64,000 nt of DNA from Lophius americanus (taxonomy: Eukaryota; Chordata; Actinopteri; Lophiiformes; Lophiidae): assembly GCA_037951165.1 (NCBI GenBank), contig JBBDHG010000019.1, forward strand, positions 5,046,001-5,110,000, given 5' to 3'. The translations under genes were made by a program, and so were the position numbers. Under the pieces are notes generated by a model. That model made no database searches and was not told the DNA's origin. It saw nothing but the letters and a program-made list of their open reading frames with translations. How positions within the stretch are numbered: the first letter of the stretch is position 1; each line of letters opens with the position of its first letter. Shown here in pieces: positions 1 through 11,231 of the stretch.

Positions 1-677
1 AAAGAAATGCTTCACCATCATAATTTCTTGTACCGGTCATACTAAATGCAAACCGCACATTTGGATATGAATTTCAGAGTTGTGGTTTGTGCTGGTCAGG
101 CTTTGTTAACGATATGATTGAAAGGGGCCCAAATAACAATCCACCTCGCAAAATCCCTTCAAGATATGTCGGACAACTCAGGACAAGCGTTGTGCAAAAT
201 GCTACTCTATATAATACATACAACCTATCTACGAGGGTAAGCCAAGATGCCTTAAGGAGTGATGTTATAATTACGACAACAGGATGTACGTATGCCAGCT
301 GACTGTCAATGAAGCAAGAGAGTACTTCAGAAGTTATTTTCATTCAGTAGATCTGGCCAATACACCGCTGCATGTTCCTGTCACAGCGAGCAGCTCCACT
401 CGCTCAGGTGCCGTCACTGCTGCATGTTTGACGAACGTGTCAAACAGAATCATACTAACCTTTTCCTGTCAGTGTCTCTCTCGGCTAAACCCTTTGAATC
501 CACATAGTTTTTTTTTTGTTTTTGTGGTTCATGTGGTCATCTAAGTGTTTTTAACACACTTCTAAACTATTAAGATAAAATTAATAATTACATTTTTTGT
601 ATATCAACATCATATAAACACAGAGTACCTTTAGAAATAGAATTCAGGTATAGCAGAGATAGTTATATACATATAGA

Positions 678-719
<42 letters not shown>

Positions 720-736
720 CAAGTATAATAAATAGA
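1..736. other. No gene recognised
   Basis: AT-rich DNA without a recognisable exon. Short open frames of up to 89 codons overlap on both strands and match no family I know. A T-rich run lies near 508-525 and a (TA)n tract just before the transposon that follows. Confidence 0.6.
685..715. repeat. (TA)n microsatellite
   Basis: About 15 uninterrupted TA units, preceded by an impure ATAC/TATG stretch from about 664. It lies some 20 bases before the transposon end at 737. Confidence 0.95.
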
Positions 737-1211
737 CACTGATCGGCCATAACATTAAATAAGTGACAGTTGAAGCCAGACTTATCGGATTTGTTAGGCA
801 GCAACAGAATTTTAATCGATTTTATTTTCCAAGCTAGAGCTAGTTAGAAGCAGGAAAAACAGTCAAGCACACTGATCTGAGTGACTTTGACATGGGCAAA
901 ATAGTGGTTGTCACACAACTGGGTCAGAGCATATTCTGATCATTTCAACGGGCGAAAATGCCCATTTTTTTTTACAGTTCCCAGCTTTTAATCATCAGTG
1001 CAAAACAAAACCATAGTTCTGTGATGTTTCTTTTTTTGCTTCCCCTCTTCTTTCCTTTAGCTCCCCCTGTTTTCTCTGGTCCAGCCCATATTTCAGTGAA
1101 AAAGTTATGCCGGTTATGATAGAAAGGTGTCAGAACACACAATTACTCACAGTGCTATTTTGGCGGCAAAGGTGGACACACCCACTGTTAGGCAGATGGA
1201 TTTAATGTTAT
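737..1211 (+). mobile_element. Tc1/mariner copy, internally deleted (family A)
   Basis: The left end reads CACTGATCGGCCATAACATT, the terminal inverted repeat of a Tc1/mariner element widespread in fish. The right end, near 1189-1211, carries the matching GGATTTAATGTTAT. Inside, 865-940 matches the transposase N-terminus coding region (a decayed DLSDFD-K-GQI segment). Positions 1086-1152 match the later segment encoding an EKV-A-HDRKVSEHT-like stretch. The intervening DNA-binding region is replaced by unrelated pyrimidine-rich sequence, and the catalytic domain is deleted up to the last ~60 bases. No reading frame survives, so this is a fossil. Identification rests on remembered family sequence; the terminal repeats are visible directly. 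Confidence 0.85.
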
Positions 1212-1275
1212 CTTTAAAAAAAAGAACTAAAAAACAATCTCAACTTAAAGTCTTTCTGATGTGTTTTAAGTTCTG

Positions 1276-1299
1276 GGACTGCAGCTCCCATCATGCTTT
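1276..1299 (+). promoter_or_regulatory. SBS (ZNF143/Staf)-like motif
   Basis: GACTGCAGCTCCCATCATGC resembles the vertebrate ZNF143 site, approximately ACTACAATTCCCAGCATGC, with a few differences. Such sites mark promoters and loop anchors but also occur by chance and inside repeats. No transcription start or CpG-rich stretch is visible nearby. Confidence 0.35.
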
Positions 1300-2986
1300 T
1301 TAGAGATGTAATGTCAAATAGACGGTGTTCTCATTACCAACCTGAAGTGTGCTTTGAATAAGATGAATCAAATAGGGGTTGATTTGTCTCACTTTGTGTC
1401 AATGTACAAAGTGTCATGCCTCTTTATATAGTATTTTTTTTCTTGGTCTTCCCTTTTTTTTGAACCGTCATTTTAGCTCTTCTATTTGCCTCTCCCTTCA
1501 CCAGCCCACCGCATCCAATATTCAGTTTATTTCGGTCTGTTGAAAGGACAGATGACCCTCCACGGTCAACTTTCCCTCACCCTCCTTTCATTTCAACGTT
1601 CCTCAGTTTGGTTGCTCTAACCCCCACCTGGGCGTGGCAGGCCTCTTCCTTCATGTCAGCCTCACTGGTGAGTTTGAGTGAAGTGGCAGTCGGAGAAACA
1701 GGGGGGCCACAGAGTGATGGATGGCTGCTCTTCTGGCTCCTTTCTTTCCATTCCCCAACCACTCTCCCTTCATTGCCTTCCCGGGGCTCGGCTTTGCTGG
1801 TAATGGCTTGAAACATGATATGAGTCTAACCCGGCGTTTGCCAAGGGAGAGGGACGAAGTCCCCCCCGCCAGCAAGTCACAATCTGACAGCATAAAGTAG
1901 AGAGGACTTCTGCAGCGAGCTGATTTACAAGATGGAGGACGAGGAGAGGTGAAGGGAAACATTGCAGCAAGAATCAGTCTACGGTAAAGAAAAAAAGAAA
2001 ATGATACAAGGAGGAGAGATGAATAAAACATTTATAAAATATGTGCAGTCATTGTCGGTCACCTCTTTATTTATTTATTCTAGATTTTTTCATCGACTGT
2101 GTATGTAGGGACATGCTATTTATACATCCTAGTCCTACAATTACAAGCTTCCCCTATGCCCACAATAAAGCATTTTCTGAAATAAACAATTTCCTTTTTG
2201 AAGCCATGCCATGTCATGCAATATCCATGTAGCTTTATAAATTTTTTAACTACCAGGAGCAACCAGGCTTTGCGGGCATAACTTGCAGATCTGAAAAGTT
2301 GGTTATATTATATATATATTATATATATTTTTTTGTCCAAAATGCAAGATTCCGCATAAAAGGTTTTATTCCATGCAATTATCGATAGCAGAAACTGAAA
2401 TTAAAAGCTACAACTAACTGTTATATGCTTGTATTACATTCCTCTGCTTTCCCTCTGAAAAGAATTGTACAGATCTTAAATGTATTTTTCTCCCCTATCT
2501 TGCACAACTGTACTGCTTCATTGTGTACATGAATTCAATATGTGTGTGTATGCACTTCCATGGGAGATTACATCTGTGTATGTTTGTGTGCAAATGTTCT
2601 AAATTCATCATTACAATTTTCTGGTTTTTGAGTAGCTGATAAAAATTGGTTTTATATTATATATAATAGTACTTGGTCTAATATAATATCACACATTTCT
2701 AAAGGTGCTTGAATGAAGAGGTTTGGAGAATAAAAATGTTAAGAAAGAGATCAGCCTAAATGTGTCTGTGAACTAACAGCCTGTAGAGCCAATAGACCAT
2801 AGTTGAGTTGTCCGTCCAGTCTTCATGTTCTGCCTGGTAAGGCTACTGTTAGCAGCAGTTGCATGGCCACAGGAGGCCGGACTACATGTTGAATTATTGG
2901 ATTTTGCAAGGAGTATCACCTACACAGGTGTTTCCATTTTATTTTGCCCTGCACTGCTGGACTGTGCATCGTGTGGGCTGACTGAG

Positions 2987-3000
2987 CTTGATTGACATCT
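2987..3000 (+). promoter_or_regulatory. PBX/MEIS-like site in a candidate conserved block
   Basis: CTTGATTGACATC contains TGATTGACA, the composite PBX-MEIS/HOX recognition sequence. It lies in a moderately GC-balanced block (about 2940-3160) that lacks repeat hallmarks. A single motif is weak evidence; the reading as an enhancer is inference. Confidence 0.25.
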
Positions 3001-3850
3001 CTCTCAATTGTCTGTAGCTGCACTGTTAGTGTGCACGTGGGACACCTTGGCATTTTTATTAGCGTGTGTGGTTTGATGACCTCATATAATTACGAGCACA
3101 GCCCTCAGCTTCACCTTGAGCAGAGGCCTCATCAGCGTGACAGCTATGTGGTGTTCCAATCTGCATTTATTATAAATTTTATATAACCGGTGGCCAAGTT
3201 ACAACAACAAATTGCTAATTTGACAATACAAAGAAACATATTTTGTCAGCCCACAGTGCCTTTCCAGTCAGGTGAAAGAAGGACTCATGTTGATGTCTTA
3301 TTAAAGGAGACAACTGTGAGAGTATCTGTGATATGAAGGCTACTCCAAATTCTTCCATGTAATGAGTTTCGCTTCTCAAAAACAGCAGTAAAAATTGACA
3401 TTTAATTTGGAAATCACATCAGGCTTGAGGCAATACTGTGGATTCCGTATGCAAACTACATGCAAATTGACCAAGAATCATTTTGATTATTCATGATAAG
3501 AATTTCATCATCTTCACACCAATGGTGAGTTTTTTTGCATGCAACATAGGGCATTGTGTCATCTCAGGTTCAGCACTACAGTTTTCCTGGCTAACTAATG
3601 CAGACAACACCCACATTACATCATTATAAATTAAATGTATTATTATTATTATTATCTATGAATTAAGTAAGCGTAAATGTAAAAGTGTGTCTGGTTCCAG
3701 TTGTTATTACTGGGGTTAAATAGACAATTACAAAATTCCTTTTTTCTGAATGTTATATGTATTTGCAGGTAGCCAGAGGTAGAATAATTTGCACTTTCTC
3801 CCCATATTTGCATGAGATCCTTCTGGTTACACCAACTTCAGGCAACTGAC

Positions 3851-3876
3851 CAAATTGTTTGTACAAATTGTTTGTA
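3851..3876. repeat. 13-bp perfect tandem duplication
   Basis: CAAATTGTTTGTA occurs twice head to tail without a difference, which points to a recent local duplication. Confidence 0.95.
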
Positions 3877-3889
3877 TCAGTATGTTGAT

Positions 3890-4008
3890 TCTCTGACGGA
3901 CTGGCGACAAGTCCAGATTGTATCCCGCCCCTCGCCAAATGTCAGCTAGATTGTCTCCAGCTTCCTCCTAACCGTGCTCAAGATAAGTGGCCACTGACAA
4001 TTGATTGA
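3890..4008 (+). repeat. SINE-like family S1, 3' part
   Basis: The order CTGGCGACAAGTCCAG, TATCCCGCCCCTCGCC, AATGTCAGCTAGATTGTC, then a degenerate GATAAGTGG tail follows the common teleost repeat (CTGGCGACCTGTCCAGGGTG then GCTGGGATAGGCTCCAGC). It is 5'-truncated; the tRNA-like head is missing. The same family occurs near 22576, 40005, 40181, 59930 and 63175. Confidence 0.75.
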
Positions 4009-4012
4009 TCAG

Positions 4013-4085
4013 CGTCAGAATCAGAATACGCTTTATTATCATTATACAATGTAAAACTACAGTATAGATACAGCCTCACCATTAT
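4013..4085 (+). repeat. LINE/SINE 3'-tail-like fragment
   Basis: CAGAATCAGAATACGCTTTA followed by TTATCATTATACAATG resembles the AGAATCAGAATACTTTATTG tail found at the ends of several fish non-LTR elements. It is short and diverged; the parent element is not determined. Confidence 0.4.
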
Positions 4086-4251
4086 AATCATTTAATGTCA
4101 AGTCCAATCTGTCAGGTAAGGCAGTTTTGCATCCATCAGACAGCAAAATGTCCACTTCACGCATCACATCAGACAGAACATAAGGAAGGACATCCAAAAG
4201 AAGTGGGGCAAAAGGAGTGGGACTATTTCCATATCATCCTTAAATAAGAGG

Positions 4252-4430
4252 GTTGGTTGGTTTGATCCATCGACTTTTGGAATGTACATGTCAAAGTGTC
4301 CTTGAGTAAGATCGCCACCTCCAATTCACTCCCAGTGGCTGTTGGATCGGCGTTAGAGCGCTTGTACGAGCAGATGCCGCTGTCTGCCAACACAGGATGA
4401 TTGTCTGCATCAATTGGTGGACTTGTGTTG
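4252..4430 (+). repeat. SINE-like family S2 copy
   Basis: A B-box-like TTTGATCC is followed by ATGTCAAAGTGTCCTTGAGT, a diverged 'ACTGAACCCCAAATTGCTCC' region, CCAGTGGCTGTTGGATCGG, and GTACGAGCAGATGCCGCTG. This is the order in the common teleost repeat with the 'TGTCCTTGAGCAAGACACTG' core. The head upstream of the B box is degraded. Related copies near 45495 (plus) and 47147 (minus) carry a stem-loop variant of the middle. Confidence 0.7.
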
Positions 4431-4439
4431 TACCCTACT

Positions 4440-5690
4440 TAGATTTACCATTTAAAAAAATAACGTATTTATACTGAGTACTCTATCTCGATGAGAAGAT
4501 CTAGCTGCTTTCACATACACAGTATATTTACACAAGAGTGCATGCAAAAAAAGTGAAAACTCACAACACGAGGGTTTGTTCCTTCAGGGTTTGTTTTCTT
4601 TGTTGCTCGACACCTTGCTTCCTCTTTGTTATTCGTGGTGCTGGAGTGGCCCAACAACAGTTTAATGCCGTCAGATGAAAAGGAATAAATGAAAGCGTGA
4701 AGGGGTTTGTTAAGAATGGCGAGCGCGGCGCTCAGACGAGTGGGGCTGAAGGGGATTCAGCTGGAGAGTGTCTCTCTGAACAATAGGAAACTGACAAAGA
4801 GAAGTAAATTTGACGGTGAACAAGCTCAAATAAAAATACACTGATGTCTCTTTCACATAGAGCCATGCCGTAACAGTGTGTTTGCTCGCCTGAGTACGGG
4901 TGCAGCCGCATGCATGCTTTTGTGCTGATGTGTAATTGACTGAGTGTACGAGCGCTAGAGCTCACCGCGTGATGCCAGGCCTGCGCTTTTGAGCAACTGC
5001 ATTTACAGTACAGTAAATACAGTTACTCAGTCGTAATTCAACACAACAATTGCTTTCTGTCGCTCAAACAAACTAACAGTAACTGTTCACTAATGCGATT
5101 AACGTGTATTTTTTGTCATTGAATAATTTGGCAGAGGTTTCAGCTAATTTCAGTTATATCGACAGTTTAATTCTGCAGTTAATGAGCTCCTCTTGCAGAA
5201 AAATACGTGGCGAAAACACGAAAAAAAACTACTTTGTATCATATCTCCTTGCCTGCAGAAAATTTGATATGTCATCCTTATTCTGTATCATTTTACAGAT
5301 CATTCATGCTGCTTCAATATTGATTCTTTACAGCAGTTTCTAAGGCGCTGCTCTCATCACTTGCATTATACACGACCATAACTATATCATCACATCCCAT
5401 CTCTGCCTAAATCCGCACACTGTGGGCTACATCTCCTGTAAATCTTCAGCTGCTAATCCGCAGAAGCAGACCATCACTGGCTGATGTCAGATCATGTACT
5501 GATCTGATCCATCTTACCTGATCACCAGCATCTGTTCCCAGCATATGACGAAAGGATGTCCAACTATGCCTGCTAATGCTTGACGCAGAACTTCTGCTAA
5601 TGCCTCCTATGGCATGATGAATTAAAAAATATGTGAACACACTGTCCATGAACGGTTTTCGTTGATCTTTGAATTTACAGTTAAACAGAT
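4440..5690. other. No gene recognised
   Basis: No exon, repeat family or RNA gene is recognised. Positions 4690-4990 are somewhat richer in GC than their surroundings but show no open frame with family resemblance. Confidence 0.5.
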
Positions 5691-5750
5691 GCACACAAAC
5701 ACACGCACACACACACAAACACAAACACACACACAGACACACACACACAT
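5691..5750. repeat. (CA)n microsatellite, impure
   Basis: CA units with AAAC and GACA interruptions. On the minus strand it codes a Val-Cys run inside a 138-codon open frame (5446-5862), which is therefore a by-product of the microsatellite. Confidence 0.95.
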
Positions 5751-7829
5751 ATTTGTGTGACCGGTGCCAGAAGCTCTTGCCCAGTGTCATTTGAATCAGG
5801 ACTAAGAGGCTTAAACATGAGCGGCCACTTGCCTCAGTCCGATCAAACTGAATGAAGGCCACAGCAAATCAAATCTGTTGTACTCTCTCCCAATCTCTTT
5901 TTCTATCTCTTTCTCGATCGATTCCCCTCACCCCTCACATCTGTATTGCACTCCCTTGGGGGCAAACATATGGATACACACATGCATTCATATCCTCTTG
6001 GGAAACTATATGCAAAGGTACAATGATCTCACCGTTGAACATATCTTCTGGGACCATATTTGACATGGCATATTACGATCGCAAGTGTTACTTTAACACT
6101 TGCGATCGGGTTGACCATAGTTATAGCATTCAGCTGAGCAGAACATTAAATGGTTAAGGTCCAACAGTGAAGGGTTAAGGCCCAAATATGTTCAAAGTAC
6201 AAACATAGCCATCTGAAGCTCACAGGTATGCATCAAACTGAGCTGAACCACAGATAATCAGAACAGCATGGACCGGATTTAAGCTATGAATAACAGATAT
6301 CTACAAAATTTGCTCCCATGTTGCGATGTATTTAATAACCTCATACATATCACAAGTGAGTACATCCCCGCAATGTATTTTGCTACTTTTCATTATTTAA
6401 GTGCTTCATCCTAACCTACTCTTCACCACTATTTCTGCTGTTGAAAATTTTGACTCTTCGATGTCACCTAATGGTGATACTGATATCAACATAAAGAGTT
6501 CATGGAAATATATTTTTGTTCACGGATTAACTTTTGGAATGTACATAAGTACTTTTTTTGCATAGATTATTATACAAATGAAATATATAATGTAAATTAC
6601 TATAAATTACATTTTAGGGTAACATAAGTGCACAACAGAGAAATATTTACATAGTCCCATTAATATTGTGATATTTTTTTACTACTAGGGCCAAACACAT
6701 TCTAAAGTGAGGCTTTTTTCATTTAGTTTCCTTCGTAATTTAATTAATTTCATAATTTTCAGATAGTAACAGATATGTTCACCACTTAATACAATGTAAT
6801 ATAATATCTCACACAGTCCACAACCTCTACCCTCTCTCTTTTGACACTTCACTCCTGTCTCCTCCATTCCAACTTCTCCCCATCCCACATGCAGGTCCTT
6901 GTTCTTGACTCCTCAGCCCCTCCTTACCCTTGTTGAACTATACATTTTTAACTCTGTAAGATCATTTGAAGTTGCTGGTGTGCAACAGTACCATCAAAAG
7001 CCTTGTATGCACTAGAAAATACTCTATGCACTCAATGGTGAGCTTTCTAATGTATATGAAAGCATTAGAGCAGATGTAACTGAGGAATGGAGACCAAGTC
7101 AAGAAATAATCCACTGTCATTGCCAGATCACTTCCATCTGTTTTTAATAGCCTCTTTTCAACTGCATTTCACTCCATATTTGAGAAATGTTAGGTCTTCC
7201 GGTCACACAAACAGGATTGCACAAAAGCTTTTGAATTTTTTGTCTGCATCTCAGTCTAAATTTTCTGGAGCATCTTCCGGAGGCTTCCTATTGATTTCAC
7301 ACTTGGCGTACATTTACATTTTGCTGGCCCATATTAAGATCAGCGCCTGATCCTCCCTAGAGGTGTCGACTTCTCCACAGCTGGCTGCATTAGACCATGG
7401 AACAGACACCAGTACACACACATACAAACAGACACACACTCATAACATAGAGCTACAGATAAGATGCAGTGATTGTATGGGCCAGAGGGCAGCTTTGTGG
7501 TAAATGCACAGTTTATAGACATCAGAGGATGAGAGATGTTTGATGGAGCCATGAAGAGTCCAATATAACACATTTTAATGGGTGCATGGACAGGTTACTT
7601 AATGTGTGTTTTCTCTTTGTCTCTGCCACTTGGCCAATGTGCTCAACCGTTTAGAAAGATTAGAGGCACGCATAATCATCTGCCAGAGATGAAACTATCA
7701 TATCGAACCACAAAACAAAAGAATGACTGATAATAAAACTATAGCCAACACTATTGTCCCGTACAGCAAGGGCATATCCCCAAAAAGCCCCCAATCCAAT
7801 GCATTATAAAAGCCATTCTCTTGATTGAA
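5751..7829. other. No gene recognised
   Basis: AT-rich sequence with open frames of at most about 100 codons and no recognised family. It holds the hairpin at 6076-6108. Weak GT/CA runs occur near 7413-7440. Confidence 0.5.
6076..6108. repeat. Perfect 15-bp hairpin, 3-nt loop
   Basis: Left arm CGATCGCAAGTGTTA (6076-6090), loop CTT, right arm TAACACTTGCGATCG (6094-6108). Every base pairs. The stem is too short for a typical microRNA precursor, and there is no T-run after it suggestive of a Pol III terminator. See the hairpin finding. Confidence 0.95.
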
Positions 7830-8205
7830 ATACTGATTTTTTTATTGAAAAAGATTCATATATGATTTATTAGAGTAAATCTTGACGTATACAAGCTAGT
7901 TCCTGTATGGGCAAAATTTCGACTAAATCGGACAAAAGAATTAGAAAAGAAAAAACCCTCCAAAAATACCCCTTGTGAGTAAAATAGGACTTAATGCAGT
8001 AGAATATGACATATAAGATAGAGCTCCGGGATTCATATGCACTAAATTTGAACTACATAGCATCAGCAGTTGAGAAATTATGGTTTGAAAACATTTGGAA
8101 ATAAAGCTTCCCTAGTGGTTAACCCTTTCCTAAAATCAATCCAGTTCATCCACACATGAAAGTCTTTGGATTCATTAAGTTTGAAAATGATCCTTGAATG
8201 GAGTT
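7830..8205 (-). repeat. Unnamed dispersed repeat family R, copy 1
   Basis: Read on the minus strand it shares ordered blocks with the copies near 14240, 28425 and 47405: a GGATCATTTTCAAA block, CAAATTTAGTGCATATGAAT, a TATATGTCATATTCTACT block, and GTCCGATTTAGTCGAAATTT. No open frame is shared. Because it is uninterrupted where copy 3 carries a SINE, it serves as an empty-site reference. Confidence 0.65.
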
Positions 8206-8967
8206 GTTGCTTAAACAAGAAGGCTCTGCGTCAGACGTATTAACAATTCCATGTAATCCCAGACTTTTTGGGGGATCTAATGATTCTTTCACGACAGTCA
8301 ATCTGTGACGAAAAGAGAAACTCAAATGGAGTATCATAGGGTAGATAATGGAATCTACACATTTACATGCATGAGAAAATGCAAGTTTGTGTCTTATTTA
8401 TAGTTCCTGACTTGTGCCGACCATATTTATCTTACAAACATGGTCAACAATTGTTAATAAAATTAGTTATTAATTCATCACTCTGTACATCAAATATATG
8501 AGATCCTATCTTCGCAGCAGATATAAGAAATCAATTCTATGATTACAAATAAAAAGCATGGTGGGATATTTATTTGAGGTGATCAAAATCTGAGGGACGA
8601 ATGAGTATGAGGATCTGCTCTAGTGCTTGCTGTGTGTCTGGAACACCTTGTTTTGTCTTCCCTGATGTGTTAGTGTGTCGGCAGTTTCATCTGGGGAAAT
8701 CAAGCATCCGAGGAAGATCTACAGGGTCTATGCGACCGAGAAAAGAGTGTATATCCAGTCAAATTCAGTGTTCTGGGAATAGGCTATATTTAGCATCTTC
8801 TTAACTAATGTATTTTAATGTAGAGCTGGAAGAACTTTGCATAAATAGCATGTATGTTCTCTAAGGTTAAGTTAATTAAAACTAGGTAGCTTTAATTTAC
8901 TTTAGTGCACCTTGACCCTCGAGAGCTTTGTGTATTAAAAAAAAAAAAGACATTAAAAACAAAGACA
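8206..8967. other. No gene recognised
   Basis: Nothing recognisable. It ends in an A-run at about 8937-8949 just before the next transposon piece. Confidence 0.5.
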
Positions 8968-9190
8968 ATAAATCAATAAAATGTTTCAACAACACCTTTC
9001 AGTGGGTGGGAGGGTTATATTGGGCAACCAATGAACATCTCACCCTCAACAAGGATGCGTTGGAACCAGGAAAATCTAGCAGGAATCTTAATAACTTTGA
9101 TAAGGGCCAAATTGCGCTGGCTAGACAACTTGCTCAGAGGATCTGTAACACTGCAGGTCTGGGAGAAAAGTCTCCCTATTTCATATAATC
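8968..9190 (+). mobile_element. Tc1/mariner fragment (family A), N-terminal part
   Basis: The sequence runs from the leader (GTGGGAGGGTTATATTGGGC, as in GGGGTGGGATATATTAGGCA) into the transposase start. An open frame at 8928-9188 reads NNFDKGQIALARQLAQRICN then TAGL, matching the helix-turn-helix start of the family (DFDKGQIVMARRLGQSISKT). Terminal repeats and everything past the first helices are absent. Same family as 737, 25702 and 41712. Confidence 0.85.
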
Positions 9191-10863
9191 GGTTTACAAA
9201 GCATCTTTGACTATTTGAAAACTGTCGAAAAAAAGTAGAAACATGCAGATTTTAAGGCCAGGAAAGCGATGCTTTATACAGGCTATCATTATTGTATAGA
9301 TTAAACTACTCAACATGATAAAGTAGTGACATTACAATCTTCTTTAGCATCTATAGCAGTAGCATTCGCGCAAACTTTAATGCAGTTATCCAAAAATGTA
9401 CTTTTTAATGGCAAAACACAAATTGGAATCATTATCTTAAACAATACATACATTTACTTTGACACCTTAACTACCTTTTGATGAATATATTTTAATTAAA
9501 TGAAGTTTGGACTGCAGTTCTTCTACTTAAGTGGAGTATGTTTGCAGTGGCATTGAAGTTTTCACTCAAGTAAAGCATCTGATACCTCATATACCACTTT
9601 GAAATACCCTTATTGTGTACGTTTAAGTACTGTAAGCATATAAAATGCAGAAGAGAAAGAGATATAAAAGTGGAAGAGAAAGGATTACTCAGCCCATAGT
9701 ACTCTAGTAGTGGGTTTAAAGTGACCAAGTGTTGTCATAAATAACAATAGAGTGAGTTTGGATTTATATAAAGTGCATATATTATTAATACATTAATATG
9801 ACTGTTTTTAACCTACTGTGCATTAGTACTGGAAACAGAACACTTGAAAAAAGTACAGCAATACTCTCCAACAGCAGGTCAAATTTGAATTAAATCTGAA
9901 TTTTTTTCTAAATATTAATATAATTGATATGCAAAACAAAACAAACAAAAAAAACCCCGCCCCAATCTGCTGTTGGTGCCACCACAAATTTGCAGTTTTC
10001 TTTATTAATAAACAGTTTCTGATTTTCCACGTTAAGAAGCTCCCTAGTATTAATACTCTTAGGTGTAAACGGTGCTTTTCAAAGCCAGTGGACATCATTC
10101 ACAAAAACAGCAGTCCTCCTGCATTGAAGCATTTATTAGTTCAAGTGTTGTTGTTTTTTAAAAAATAATCTCCCTTTAGCACACACACTCACATCCTAAG
10201 TCTCTGTATGGCTGGAGATGTGACAAGCAATTTCGGTGCACTGACCCTTTACTGTGGTCTAAATGCTTTATTTGCTTATTTCAATGAAGCCAAAGTCCGG
10301 CTGACAGTGATTATCTTATCAAGTGTCTGTTTTTGAGATTGATAGCAGCAGGGATGGCTGACCAGCGCTGAATCATGTCAAGTGTGGGTTCATCAATCAA
10401 AACAGAGGGTGTAAAAGACAAGTCCTATGAACCAAATGACTGCTTTTGTTGATGATGTCCAAAGAGCGATTTAAAGTTTTCATCAGCCATAACAGGGTAT
10501 GTCAATCACATCCTCCCCGGCCCCTCTATTTACAGCCGGAGTGACTCTATGCCAGACAGTTTTTTTTTTTTTGCTGTTTCTACCCTACATGGCTGGGTGT
10601 TTGGAATCTTTGTGCACATAATGGTGATTCTGTTGATGCATTTGGACTCAGTTTTTCGTATGGGACAATTCATCATGTCTCCTTGCTCCCAGGGTAAGGA
10701 CAAACAACACACAAATCTGCACACCTCCTTCCGGGATGCAGCAGTGGACTAAATGCTCAAATATCCAGGATTTATGAGGTGTAAAACATCTTGTGGCTCT
10801 ACAGCACATCACCTCTGCCAGATTTGGGAAGACGGGTTAAAAGAACTGCAATAGTGGCATTTA
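9191..10863. other. No gene recognised
   Basis: AT-rich; no recognised exon or repeat. A 13-base T-run at about 10560-10572 interrupts any frame there. Confidence 0.5.
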
Positions 10864-10896
10864 TGTGTCTGTGTGTGAGTGTGTGTGTGTGTGTGT

Positions 10897-10977
<81 letters not shown>

Positions 10978-10990
10978 TGTGTGTGTCTGT
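10864..10990. repeat. (TG)n microsatellite, about 127 bp
   Basis: A long TG array with single interruptions (GTGAGT, TATG, GAGAG). It gives a His-Thr repeat frame on the minus strand that is not a gene. Its length suggests it is polymorphic. Confidence 0.98.
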
Positions 10991-11231
10991 AACAACTGGA
11001 TTCCACCACAGGTGTTGTGTTTATAGATTAGGCCTGGTTGCAGTCATGTAGCTCTATATTTAGAATCTGCTTACTCAAAGGATTTTGAGAAATGCTGCCG
11101 CTATGTAGCAATTTTGATAATGAATTACCCTATTTTCTTTTTATCTTGCTCTATCCACCATTATATTGTCACAAACCAAGAAATATTGCAATGCCCAAGC
11201 GAAAAGAAGCAAAAAAATAGGATCGCTAGGG

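Larger units (their letters stand above)
1212..3850. other. No gene recognised; possible non-coding conserved DNA
   Basis: No exon is recognisable. Pyrimidine-rich runs occupy about 1430-1500, AT-alternating sequence lies at 2308-2335, and a short TTA run lies near 3640-3655. Two regulatory-like motifs (1276 and 2987) are listed separately. Confidence 0.55.

Noticed and set aside
5446..5862. 138-codon minus-strand open frame
   Set aside because: Its centre is the CA microsatellite read as Val-Cys repeats, and the rest matches nothing.
10809..11009. His-Thr repeat open frame
   Set aside because: Entirely a TG microsatellite on the opposite strand.
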